Assembly: GCF_030552475.1 (NCBI RefSeq)
Contig: NZ_JAUPED010000024.1
Location: forward strand, 1 to 36,117
DNA: 36,117 bases
Direction of reading: 5' to 3'
Source of the DNA: Mariniflexile sp. AS56
GTDB lineage: Bacteria > Bacteroidota > Bacteroidia > Flavobacteriales > Flavobacteriaceae
Below are positions 16,232 through 25,027 of this stretch, piece by piece. Position numbers and translations under genes: made by a program. Positions within the stretch are counted from its first letter, which is position 1. Every line of letters begins with the position of its first letter. The notes under the pieces were generated by a model. That model was given only the letters and a program-made list of their open reading frames with translations, searched no databases and was not told the origin of the DNA.

Positions 16232-19186
16232 ATGAAAAAAAAGCAATTGTTTTTTAAACTAATATTCCTGTCTTTCATTTTATTGTCTTTTACAAGTAAT
16301 GGACAAAATAAAAATGTTTCAGGAAATGTAACAGACCTTGCAGGCATACCTTTACCTGGGGTGAATGTTTTAGTAAAAGGTACTAAAAAAGGTTCAAGTA
16401 CTGATTTTGATGGTAATTACAATATCTCTGTAGTTACAGGGCAAACCCTTTTGTTTTCTTATGTGGGATTTAAAACGAAAGAAGTTGTTGTGGGAAGCAT
16501 AAATACTTATTCTGTTATTTTGGAAACAGATAATGCTCAATTAGATGAAATTATAGTTGTAGGATATGGTTCTCAAAGGAAAAGTGATATTACAGGTGCG
16601 GTTTCTTCTGTAGCTAAAGAACGATTAGAAATGGTCTCTAACACAAATGTTGCGCAGGCCATTCAAGGTTCAGTTTCAGGCGTTATAGTTAACAATAATA
16701 GTTCTAGCGCATCTGGTGGCGATGTCTCTATTATCATTCGAGGTAGAAATTCAATCTCTGCTAACAATAGCCCGTTGATAGTTTTAGATGGTATTCCATA
16801 CAGTGGTAGTCTTAATGATATCAATCCAGTTGATATTGAGGCCATGGAGGTCTTAAAAGACGCATCAGCTTCAGCAATATATGGTTCAAGAGGTGCCAAT
16901 GGTGTGATTTTAGTTACTTCAAAAAAAGGGAAAAGCGGAAAAGTGCGATTTAGCTATGATGGTTATTATGGTGTGCTTGAGGCTACTAATTTGCCTGATG
17001 TACTGTCAGCATCAGAATTTTATGATTTCAAAGAAACAAGAGAGCCAGGAGTATTTGATGATTCAGAAATAGAAATTTATGAAAGTGGAAGAGGTGTAGA
17101 CTGGATTGATTTAGCACTTCGATCAGGTTCCACTTTACAACATAACCTCTCGGTTTCAGGAGGTTCAGATAAGTTTAAATATTATATATCTGGTACGTTG
17201 TTAGATGTTAAGGGAATAACAGTGAATGATAATTTTCAACGATCAACACTTCGGCTTAATCTAGAATCCAATGCAACAAATTGGCTTAAAATAGGAACAA
17301 ACACACAATTGAGTTATAGTGACTCTAGTGGATTAGGACCATCATATAGTGATGCATTCTATATGAATCCTTTAACAACAAGTCATGATGAAAATGGCAA
17401 TCTTACTATTTATCCATGGCCAGAGGATGTTTTTTACGGTAATCCTTTACAAAATACATTAGCAGATAATAGTGATAAAAGGTATAAAGTGATTTCTAAT
17501 CTTTATTTCGATGTAGATTTAGGTTTTATCCCTGGTCTATCATATAGATTAAATTCGGGTATTGAATATACAAATTCAAGACAAGGAAGTTATTGGGGCG
17601 TAAATACAAAGAGAGGTTTTGAGAATCAAGGAGAAGCACAAGTCCGAAATGATTTTAGAACCAACGTATTGTTGGAGAATATTGTAACCTATAAAAAAGA
17701 CTTTGGAAAAAATAATTTATTTTTAACTGGATTATATAGTTTTCAAGAAGACTTAAGAGATGACCATGATTTAGATTCTCAAGGGTTTCCTAACGATGTA
17801 CTTACTTGGCGTCAAGCAAACGTAGCAGCTTTAGTAGAACCTGGTTATACGTATCAAAAAAGTACGGTCTTATCTTCAATGTTACGTCTAAATTATGGAT
17901 TTGATAATAGATATATATTGACCTTAACAGGAAGACGAGATGGGTATTCGGCATTTGGTGATTCTACTAAATTTGGTAATTTCTACTCAGCTGCTACGGC
18001 ATGGAATATTCATAATGAATCCTTTATGGAAAATTCAGGTGTTACCACTCTAAAATTAAGAGCGTCTTATGGTGAAAATGGAAATCAAGCCGTGTCGCCT
18101 TACGAGTCATTAACGCAATTAGTAGAACGTTCATATGTAGATGATAGCGGTACTTCTTTGCCAGGATACATTACAGATAATGAATTAGGGAACCCTAATT
18201 TAGGATGGGAAACAACTAGTGCGTTTAACCTTGGATTAGATTATGGATTTTTAAAGAATAGAATTAAAGGTAGTATTGAAGTATATCAATCAAGTACAAC
18301 AGATTTATTGACAAGCAGATCAATTTCTCCTTTTCACGGAGCTACAGATATAACCACAAATATTGGTGAAATACAAAATGAAGGTTTAGAATTATCTATA
18401 TCCACGAATGCCATTAGAACAGATAGTTTTAGCTGGGATATAGACGCTAACGTTTCATTTAACAGAAATGAAATTGTAGATCTATATGGAGACAAAACAG
18501 ATGATGTTGGAAATAATTGGTTTATAGGGAAACCTATTAGAGTGTATTATGCCTATGAGTATGATGGTGTTTATCAATTAGGAGATGATATTGCCAACGG
18601 CCCTCAACCAGATGCAGAACCAGGATATGCTAAAGTTAAAGACCAAATTACGGTTGACACGGATGGAGATGGAATTCCTGATGCTACCGATGGAGATATT
18701 AACGCAGACGATAGAATTATTTTAGGACAAAGAGATCCAAAAACAATAGCGGCTTTTAGTATGAATTTTTCCTATAAAAATTTCGGATTATATGTAATGT
18801 CTCAGGGAGCATTTGGTGCCATACAACAAAATGGTTTAAAAAGTGATAATGTTTTTGGGGAGGTTCGAAGAAATACGACAAAAAAGAATTGGTGGACTCC
18901 TGATAATCCTACAAATGATTTTTATGCTAATATCGATGGGGCAAATATAGATGGTGTTGGTTTTTATGAGAGCACGGATTATTGGAGAATAAAGGACATT
19001 ACCTTATCCTATGATTTAGGACAAAATGTACTCGATAAACTAGGCATAGAAAAATTTAGATTGTATGTCACAGGGCGTAACTTATTTACCTTCACTAATT
19101 ATGAAGGTTTAGACCCCGAGTTTACAGGAACTCGTGATGCACCACTACAACAAACATTTACATTAGGATTTAATGTTAATTTCTAA
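16232..19186 (+). CDS. SusC/RagA-type TonB-dependent outer-membrane transporter (pair 2)
   Basis: This is the second oligosaccharide-importing TonB-dependent barrel of the locus. It has 984 residues with a signal peptide (about 1-24, ending SNGQ), a carboxypeptidase-regulatory-like domain (about 28-98, GVNVLVKG and STDFDGNY), a DEIIVVGYG segment (105-113), a plug domain ending near IYGSRGANGVILV, and a barrel ending in FTLGFNVNF. A long Asp-rich loop (around residues 808-830, TDGDGIPDATDGDINADDR) may bind calcium and is longer than the matching loop in SusC1. It is 85 residues shorter than SusC1 and clearly diverged from it, so the pairs probably handle different oligosaccharides or sizes rather than being a recent duplication. 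The preceding gene is GH88 and the next is SusD2. Confidence 0.95.
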   Translation: MKKKQLFFKLIFLSFILLSFTSNGQNKNVSGNVTDLAGIPLPGVNVLVKGTKKGSSTDFDGNYNISVVTGQTLLFSYVGFKTKEVVVGSINTYSVILETDNAQLDEIIVVGYGSQRKSDITGAVSSVAKERLEMVSNTNVAQAIQGSVSGVIVNNNSSSASGGDVSIIIRGRNSISANNSPLIVLDGIPYSGSLNDINPVDIEAMEVLKDASASAIYGSRGANGVILVTSKKGKSGKVRFSYDGYYGVLEATNLPDVLSASEFYDFKETREPGVFDDSEIEIYESGRGVDWIDLALRSGSTLQHNLSVSGGSDKFKYYISGTLLDVKGITVNDNFQRSTLRLNLESNATNWLKIGTNTQLSYSDSSGLGPSYSDAFYMNPLTTSHDENGNLTIYPWPEDVFYGNPLQNTLADNSDKRYKVISNLYFDVDLGFIPGLSYRLNSGIEYTNSRQGSYWGVNTKRGFENQGEAQVRNDFRTNVLLENIVTYKKDFGKNNLFLTGLYSFQEDLRDDHDLDSQGFPNDVLTWRQANVAALVEPGYTYQKSTVLSSMLRLNYGFDNRYILTLTGRRDGYSAFGDSTKFGNFYSAATAWNIHNESFMENSGVTTLKLRASYGENGNQAVSPYESLTQLVERSYVDDSGTSLPGYITDNELGNPNLGWETTSAFNLGLDYGFLKNRIKGSIEVYQSSTTDLLTSRSISPFHGATDITTNIGEIQNEGLELSISTNAIRTDSFSWDIDANVSFNRNEIVDLYGDKTDDVGNNWFIGKPIRVYYAYEYDGVYQLGDDIANGPQPDAEPGYAKVKDQITVDTDGDGIPDATDGDINADDRIILGQRDPKTIAAFSMNFSYKNFGLYVMSQGAFGAIQQNGLKSDNVFGEVRRNTTKKNWWTPDNPTNDFYANIDGANIDGVGFYESTDYWRIKDITLSYDLGQNVLDKLGIEKFRLYVTGRNLFTFTNYEGLDPEFTGTRDAPLQQTFTLGFNVNF

Positions 19187-19203
19187 ATAATAAATTAAAC
19201 ACT

Positions 19204-20832
19204 ATGAAAACAATAAAATATATTTTAGCATTTACACTTTTAGGATCTGTATTTGTAGGATGTTCGGATCTTGAATTAGTAGAAGATCCGAGGGCTAATA
19301 TAGCCGCAGATAATTTATACAAAGACAAAGCTGGATTTGAGGTTGGATTGAATGGTTTATATGCTCAATACAGAAGAGAAAGAGGAGGGGATACGTATGG
19401 CAGTGGAAATGATTTAATGATTGATCCAGCAGTTACAGGTACAGATAATATGTATGGAAACGAACGCACTGGTTGGGCTAGAGGAGGCAATGAGCTTGAC
19501 GCTAGAAATACACCAACATATTCTGGTAATCGTCAATTATTAAATTGGTTGTATGAAATGAACAATGCGGCCAATACAATTATAGCTAGAGCCAAAAACC
19601 CAGCTATTGATTGGACTGACAAAGAGAAGAATAGAATCGTTGGTGAAGCTCGTTTACTAAGAGCTTGGGTTTATAGACATCTTTCTAGCTTATATGGTGA
19701 TATTCCATTAGTTTTAGAAGAGTCTAGTGGAGCAAATGTTATTACAGATTGGGTGCGAACTCCAATAGGAAAGGTTAGAGAAGCCATGGAAGCCGATTTA
19801 TTATTTGCTGAAGAACATTTACCAGAAACATCTTCAAATGGAGGAAAAGTGGTTAAAGGTGTAGCTACGCACTATTTAGCAGAATTATACTTGACTTTAG
19901 GAAGAGATGGAGAGGCGGTAACCAAAGCAAATGATTTAATAACTAAAGGACCTTTTAGTTTAATTACAGAAAGGTATGGTGTCAGAGCAAATCAACCAGG
20001 TACATCATTTACTGATATGTTTATAGATGGAAACTCAAACAAATCAGAAGGAAATACGGAAGTGCTTTGGGTAATGCAGCATGAGCTGGAAGTAAATGGA
20101 GGAGGAGATAATATTATGAGGCGTTGGCACCGAGCGAGGTCCCAAGATATTAGAGTTGATGGTAAATCAAATACCATTATGTTTTCTGTGGCAAATGGAG
20201 GTAGAGGCTTACAACGAGTTGCTCCAACACGTTATGCTTTAGAATTATATGAGACTTCTGATCATAGAGGAGGGCGTTTTGCATGGCGAGATTATGAAGT
20301 GTTAAATAATCCTGATAATGTTCCTAGTGGACGCGCCATTGGAGATACTATATTTTTCGATTGGAAAGGTAAAGATGAAAAACAGCAAAATAATTATTGG
20401 CCAAGTACTAGAAAGTGGGATTATGCTAACCCATTGGATTTAGCTGGATCTAGGAGCTATAATGATCAAGTTTATTTAAGATTAGCAGAAACCTATTTAA
20501 TTTTAGCAGAGGCACAAATGAACACTGGAGATCTAGAAGGGGCTGCAAAATCTATTAATAAATTAAGATTGCGTGCAAACGCTAGTTTAATAACTGCTGG
20601 AGATGTGGATATTGATTTTATTTTGGATGAACGTTCTAGAGAGTTATACTCTGAAGAACATAGAAAATATACTTTAGTACGTTTAGGTAAATGGTATGAA
20701 AGGTTTCAGCTTTACAATAAAGTTGGAGCTCCAAATGGAGATGAACGTCATACATTAATGCCGATTCCTCAAGATGCCATTGATGCTAATGGAATCCCCA
20801 TGACTCAAAATCCTGGATACGACAATGAATAG
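19204..20832 (+). CDS. SusD/RagB-type outer-membrane glycan-binding lipoprotein (pair 2)
   Basis: This is the lipoprotein partner of SusC2, encoded 17 bp downstream of it. The 542-residue product has a lipoprotein signal (FVGC, Cys near 20), the N-terminal SusD region (NLYKDKAGFEVGLNGLYAQY), TPR-like helices (ARLLRAWVYRHLSSLYGDIP, near 155) and the C-terminal RagB block (RLAETYLILAEAQMNTGD, ERSRELYSEEHRKYTLVRLGKW, TQNPGY end). It is about 120 residues shorter than SusD1, nearer the usual family size. A strong intrinsic terminator begins 11 bases after its stop codon, so it ends the GH88-susC2-susD2 operon. Aromatic residues that might contact sugar cannot be assigned without a structure. Confidence 0.94.
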   Translation: MKTIKYILAFTLLGSVFVGCSDLELVEDPRANIAADNLYKDKAGFEVGLNGLYAQYRRERGGDTYGSGNDLMIDPAVTGTDNMYGNERTGWARGGNELDARNTPTYSGNRQLLNWLYEMNNAANTIIARAKNPAIDWTDKEKNRIVGEARLLRAWVYRHLSSLYGDIPLVLEESSGANVITDWVRTPIGKVREAMEADLLFAEEHLPETSSNGGKVVKGVATHYLAELYLTLGRDGEAVTKANDLITKGPFSLITERYGVRANQPGTSFTDMFIDGNSNKSEGNTEVLWVMQHELEVNGGGDNIMRRWHRARSQDIRVDGKSNTIMFSVANGGRGLQRVAPTRYALELYETSDHRGGRFAWRDYEVLNNPDNVPSGRAIGDTIFFDWKGKDEKQQNNYWPSTRKWDYANPLDLAGSRSYNDQVYLRLAETYLILAEAQMNTGDLEGAAKSINKLRLRANASLITAGDVDIDFILDERSRELYSEEHRKYTLVRLGKWYERFQLYNKVGAPNGDERHTLMPIPQDAIDANGIPMTQNPGYDNE

Positions 20833-20842
20833 GTTCTTTTAT

Positions 20843-20885
20843 AAATCTACCTCCTTTCTTAAAGGATTGTGAGGTAGATTTTTTT
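20843..20885 (+). terminator. Intrinsic terminator after susD2
   Basis: AAATCTACCTC (20843-20853) pairs perfectly with GAGGTAGATTT (20871-20881) and runs into a T-tract (20879-20885). The loop also contains a smaller nested hairpin (CCTTT-CTT-AAAGG, 20853-20865). This is the clearest terminator in the window and separates the GH88-susCD operon from the degradative operon. Confidence 0.85.
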
Positions 20886-21136
20886 AACTATTTAATTGAA
20901 TAAGATTCCACGATAATTATTCTGGAACTTCCCATTGAAATGGGGGTTCTCATGAAATCAAATTTTATCGAGTACCTTTTAAAACAATGAAGAATGAGTA
21001 AAATGGTAATTTGAATACAGCGTTTCGGTTTTTGCATAAAGGCCAAAATAAAGTTCTGTGCTGAGCATAGCCGATGTTTCAACTACAAGGCAGTTCGCTT
21101 CAAAAATAATTTAAATAAGAGTAAATAGAAGGAAAT
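20886..21136. other. Gene-free leader with possible decayed or dispersed repeat
   Basis: With the terminator this makes a 304-bp gap before the first sulfatase. There is no convincing gene. Minus-strand frames are open for short stretches (for example 20979-21068, 29 codons, with no recognisable family), and the composition is less AT-extreme than other gaps here, with GC-containing blocks around 21020-21105. That looks like a relic of coding DNA or a dispersed intergenic repeat. I found no -7 element matching TAnnTTTG upstream of the sulfatase, so the promoter of the degradative operon is not located. Confidence 0.35.
20924..20950 (+). promoter_or_regulatory. Stable hairpin in the leader of the degradative operon
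   Basis: GGAACTTCCCATT (20924-20936) pairs with AATGGGGGTTCT (20939-20950) around a two-base loop, with one bulged C and G-T pairs. No T-tract follows, so it is not a classical terminator. It could be an mRNA-stabilising or processing element, or part of a repeat. Confidence 0.35.
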
Positions 21137-22561
21137 ATGAGAAAGCCATATTCTAATAGGTTGTTACTTGTCATTGGATTCAATCTAATGATATTTGGCT
21201 GTTATGCGCAAAATAATGCATCTATCAAAAAAACTCCAAACATCATACTCATTATGGCTGACGACCTCGGTTACGGTGATGTAGGTTTTAATGGAAACAC
21301 AAAAATTATAACACCACATTTAGATGCTATGTCAAAAGAAGGTGTTATACTTCAAAATTTTTATGCCGCAGCACCTTTATGTTCACCTACACGTGCAAGT
21401 GTTTTAACAGGAAGAAGCCCTTTTAGGCAAGGCGTTTTTGCAGCCCATACAGGAGGTATGAGACCTGCAGAAAAAACAATTCCAGAGTATCTAAAGAAAG
21501 AAGGTTATGCCACAGGATTTTTTGGAAAATGGCATATAGGTTGGATAGAACCAGATAAAGTGGAATCTAGAGGAAGTTATTCCCCACCATGGCACCATGG
21601 ATACGATGAAGCATTTGCAACTAAAAGTGCTGTTCCTACATGGAATCCAACAAAAACACCAGAAGGTTGGACAAGCTGGGGAGCTATGGACGACGGTTCG
21701 TGGGGCGGATCTATTTATATTGAAAACGGAACACCTGTAACCGATAATTTAGAGGGCGACGATAGTCGTATTATTATGGATCGTGCCATTCCTTTTATAG
21801 AAAAATCAATTTTAGAAGATAAACCCTTTTTAGCTACTATTTGGTTTCATACACCGCACGAACCTGTGGTTGCTGGTCCAGAGTATTTAGCAAAATACCC
21901 AAACCTTTCTGAAGGGCAAAAACACCTGTATGGCTGTATTACAGCGATGGACGATCAAATTGGGCGCTTACGTAAGTTCTTAAAAGAAAAGAACATTGAA
22001 GATAATACCATTATCTTTTTTACAAGTGATAATGGGCCTTCGGGACCAATTACTAAAAAAGGAATTGCTTCTGCGGGGCCGTTTCGTGGGCATAAACATC
22101 TTATGTACGAAGGTGGTTTACGAGTGCCTTCTTTAGCACTTTGGCCAGGGAAAATTAAAGCCAATCAAAAGTTAGATTATCAGGCTTCAACGGTAGATTA
22201 TTTACCTACTATTTTAGATATCCTCGATATTAAACCAAGCAAAAAAATTCCCTTGGATGGCGTGAGTTTAAAACCAGTACTATTAAATGGCTCTTCCGAA
22301 GAAAGAACCGCTCCTATCGCTTCAGGTTATCAACGTTTGTATAATGGAACAGAACTTTATGCATTGGTTAGTGGACAATATAAAATTTGCATTCCGAATA
22401 AAGGAGATAGCATGATGCTTTTCGATTTAAAAAGCGATCCTGGAGAAAAACATGATTTAGCTTCAGAAAAACCAGAAGTATTAAAAACTATGATGGAGGA
22501 ACTAGAAAAAATTAAAGCATCATGGAAAGATAGTCGTGAAGGAAAAGATTATCAGTGGTAA
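21137..22561 (+). CDS. S1-family sulfatase (arylsulfatase-like, CSPTR active site)
   Basis: This formylglycine-dependent sulfatase removes a sulfate ester from the glycan. The 474-residue protein has an N-terminal export signal (about 1-25); Cys22 after IFG might be lipidated, but the lipobox is poor and cleavage after YAQ is also possible. The N-terminal metal site is MADDLGYGD (40-48), and the active-site signature is Cys82 in CSPTRAS, with Cys converted to formylglycine. FGKWHIGW (about 130), the second metal site (FTSDNGPSGP, near 295-303) and the C-terminal subdomain are present. The length is typical of arylsulfatase-A-like S1 enzymes. It opens the degradative operon, 21 bases before the second GH50-like gene. 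No maturase is encoded in the window. The sulfate position attacked and the SulfAtlas subfamily cannot be read by eye. Confidence 0.92.
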   Translation: MRKPYSNRLLLVIGFNLMIFGCYAQNNASIKKTPNIILIMADDLGYGDVGFNGNTKIITPHLDAMSKEGVILQNFYAAAPLCSPTRASVLTGRSPFRQGVFAAHTGGMRPAEKTIPEYLKKEGYATGFFGKWHIGWIEPDKVESRGSYSPPWHHGYDEAFATKSAVPTWNPTKTPEGWTSWGAMDDGSWGGSIYIENGTPVTDNLEGDDSRIIMDRAIPFIEKSILEDKPFLATIWFHTPHEPVVAGPEYLAKYPNLSEGQKHLYGCITAMDDQIGRLRKFLKEKNIEDNTIIFFTSDNGPSGPITKKGIASAGPFRGHKHLMYEGGLRVPSLALWPGKIKANQKLDYQASTVDYLPTILDILDIKPSKKIPLDGVSLKPVLLNGSSEERTAPIASGYQRLYNGTELYALVSGQYKICIPNKGDSMMLFDLKSDPGEKHDLASEKPEVLKTMMEELEKIKASWKDSREGKDYQW

Positions 22562-22582
22562 AATTGAATAAAAATTAAAGTC

Positions 22583-24028
22583 ATGAAAAAGATATCTGTT
22601 ATATTTTTAGCAAGTTTATTCGTTGGTTGTGTAAATGCTAAACCTAAAGAAAAGCCTGCTACAAATGCTAATAAAGAGTATGTAATGGTCGATGCTAAGG
22701 TAAAAGTGTATCATAAAGACGGCACTCGAAGTTATAAAGATTATAAACCTTTTAAAACACGAACCGTAGAATTTCTTCCGGGTTATAAAGTACCTGAAAC
22801 TAAGCAAGAAATAAGTAAGTATGGCGGCGATTTAAGTAAACAAACAGGAATAGCTACAGGCTTTTTTCATGTTAAAAAAATAGGCGATCGTTGGTGGGGT
22901 ATCGATCCATTAGGCTTTCAATATTTCAATATTGCATTAAATAGTATCAATACAGGAAAATCTGAACGTACTCAAGCAGCGTTTACAAAAAAGTTTCAAA
23001 CTAAGGAAAATTGGATAAACCAAACGTTAAGCATGTTACAAGACAATGGTTTTAATAGTGCAGGTTCTTGGAGCGATGTGGATGCTATTGTAGAAGCAAA
23101 TAAAACCTTAGAAAAACCATTTCCGTATACGGTAAATTGGAATTTTATGAGTAGTTACGGGCGCAAACGTGGTGGCACACACCAGCAACCTGGACATACA
23201 GGATATCCAAACGATGCTATTTTTGTGTTTGATCCAGATTTTGAAACCTTTTGCGATACGCACGCTAAAAAACTGTTACAGTATAAAGACGATCCTAATT
23301 TATTCGGACACTTTTCCGATAACGAAATGCCTTTTAAATTTAAAGCTTTAGATAATTATTTAAGTTTAGCAACCGACGATTATGGTTATAAAGCCGGCGC
23401 CGCTTGGTTAAAAGAACAAGGAATTACTAAGGAAGAAATTACAAACGATCATCGTGAATTATTTATGGCTGTTGTAGCCGATAAATATTTTTCAATAATT
23501 TCTAAAGCCATTAAGAAGTACGATCCTAACCATATGTATATTGGTTCACGTTTTTATGCTAAAGAAAAAAATCACGAAGCATTTATGAAAACGGCTGGTA
23601 AATATCTCGATATCATTTCTAATAATTATTACAATTACTGGACGCCAGATGCTGAACAAATGCGCGATTGGGAAAAATGGTCTGATAAACCCTTTATAGT
23701 TACCGAGTATTATACAAAGGGAGAAGATTCTGGAATGGGAAATACTAGTGGAGCTGGATGGATTGTACGTACACAAGAAGATCGTGGTCTTTTTTATCAA
23801 AATTACAATCTAGCTTTATTGGAGTCTAAAAACTGTGTGGGTTGGCATTATTTTAAATATCAAGACAACGACCCAACGGCTAAAGGTGTAGATCCTTCAA
23901 ATATTGATGCTAATAAAGGTATTGTAAGTAATGAATATGAAGTTTGGGGCCCAATGATGAAAAAAATGGAAGCCGTAAATAATAATGTTTATAGTTTAAT
24001 CTCATATTTCGATAATAACAAAAAATAA
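22583..24028 (+). CDS. GH50-like (clan GH-A) glycoside hydrolase, lipoprotein
   Basis: This second GH50-like enzyme has 481 residues, a lipoprotein signal (LFVGC, Cys16) and no carbohydrate-binding or type IX module. The catalytic barrel spans about 90-475. Motifs shared with the protein at 8380-10464 are WWGIDPLGFQYF, SDNEMP (probable acid/base Glu248), YIGSRF, VTEYYTKG (probable nucleophile Glu375), GAGWIVRTQEDRG and a closing YFKYQDND. An extra segment of about 45 residues (around 170-215) is not present in the paralogue. The two are distant relatives, not a recent duplicate. One base separates its stop from the next start, so translation is probably coupled. It probably works at the cell surface or in the periplasm on shorter products; substrate unknown. 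Confidence 0.8.
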   Translation: MKKISVIFLASLFVGCVNAKPKEKPATNANKEYVMVDAKVKVYHKDGTRSYKDYKPFKTRTVEFLPGYKVPETKQEISKYGGDLSKQTGIATGFFHVKKIGDRWWGIDPLGFQYFNIALNSINTGKSERTQAAFTKKFQTKENWINQTLSMLQDNGFNSAGSWSDVDAIVEANKTLEKPFPYTVNWNFMSSYGRKRGGTHQQPGHTGYPNDAIFVFDPDFETFCDTHAKKLLQYKDDPNLFGHFSDNEMPFKFKALDNYLSLATDDYGYKAGAAWLKEQGITKEEITNDHRELFMAVVADKYFSIISKAIKKYDPNHMYIGSRFYAKEKNHEAFMKTAGKYLDIISNNYYNYWTPDAEQMRDWEKWSDKPFIVTEYYTKGEDSGMGNTSGAGWIVRTQEDRGLFYQNYNLALLESKNCVGWHYFKYQDNDPTAKGVDPSNIDANKGIVSNEYEVWGPMMKKMEAVNNNVYSLISYFDNNKK

Positions 24029-24029
24029 T

Positions 24030-24995
24030 ATGAACCATTCCAGCGCATTATATGGGCTTATTTGCCTATTTATAACTATAGGAGCTTCATCCTGTAAATC
24101 CAAATCGGATATTATTGATTGGGGGAATTATAAGTTTGTTAGGGCAGAAAATAACCCAATGATTTCTCCCGAAATGGATGGGCTAGAAGGCAAAATAGGA
24201 GGTAATATTAATGGTCCTTCGGTTATTAAAGTTCCGCATTGGGTCGAAAACCCTTTAGGAAAATATTACATGTATTTTGCGCACCATCATGGTGAATTTA
24301 TTCGGTTAGCTTATGCTGATTCGCCTGCAGGGCCATGGACAATTTATAAAGCCGGTGTGCTTCATATTGATAAAACCGCAGCAGTAGGTCACATTGCTTC
24401 CCCTGATGTTATTATAGATGATGAAACAAAAACCATGAGAATGTATTTTCATGGTTATAACCATAACAAAGAAGGCCAAAAAACGTTTTTTAGTACATCT
24501 AGTGATGGGCTAAATTTTAAGGGATCGGATACTGTATTAGGGCCTTCATATTTTCGAGTTTTCAAATACCAATCTAGTTATTACGCTTTAGTAAAAGGTA
24601 CTTTTTATCGCTCGGAAGATGGTATTCAACCGTTTAAGAAAGGCGCGTTAATATTACCAAAAGCAAGACATACAGCACTAAGCTTAAATGGAGATAAACT
24701 TGTTGTGTTTTATTCTCAAAAGGGAGATACTCCAGAACGAATTCTTAATTGTGAAGTCAATCTTTCTGAAGGCACATGGGAAAGTTGGAGGGCTAGTGAT
24801 CCAAATGAAATTTTAAAACCCGAAAAGGATTATGAAGGTGTTAATCTTCCTATTGAAACATCTGTAAATGGTTTTTCTCGAAATCCAGTTCATGAATTAA
24901 GAGATCCCGCTATTTTGATTGATAATAACGAGGTGTATCTCTATTATTCTATTTCTGGTGAATTTGGAATTGCAGTGGCAAAACTGAAAAAATAA
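24030..24995 (+). CDS. Five-bladed beta-propeller lipoprotein, GH43/GH117-like fold, function uncertain
   Basis: This 321-residue lipoprotein (SSC, Cys22) looks like a five-bladed propeller of the GH43/GH62/GH117 type: blade strands such as KYYMYFAHHHGEFIRLAYADSP, a GPW turn and HIASPDVIIDDE recur through the sequence, and the last blade has HELRDPAILIDNNEVYLYYS. GH43 enzymes use Asp in the first blade, but here the matching motif is NINGPSVI with Asn61. Asp126 (SPDVIID) and Glu289/Asp292 (HELRDP) could be the other acidic positions. The altered first blade means it may be a different hydrolase family, a lyase-like enzyme or a binding protein. It is translationally coupled to the GH50-like gene (1-bp gap), so the two probably act on the same oligosaccharide. 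Confidence 0.65.
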   Translation: MNHSSALYGLICLFITIGASSCKSKSDIIDWGNYKFVRAENNPMISPEMDGLEGKIGGNINGPSVIKVPHWVENPLGKYYMYFAHHHGEFIRLAYADSPAGPWTIYKAGVLHIDKTAAVGHIASPDVIIDDETKTMRMYFHGYNHNKEGQKTFFSTSSDGLNFKGSDTVLGPSYFRVFKYQSSYYALVKGTFYRSEDGIQPFKKGALILPKARHTALSLNGDKLVVFYSQKGDTPERILNCEVNLSEGTWESWRASDPNEILKPEKDYEGVNLPIETSVNGFSRNPVHELRDPAILIDNNEVYLYYSISGEFGIAVAKLKK

Positions 24996-25027
24996 TCTAA
25001 TAAACCGGAATCCTAATAAAATTCATA

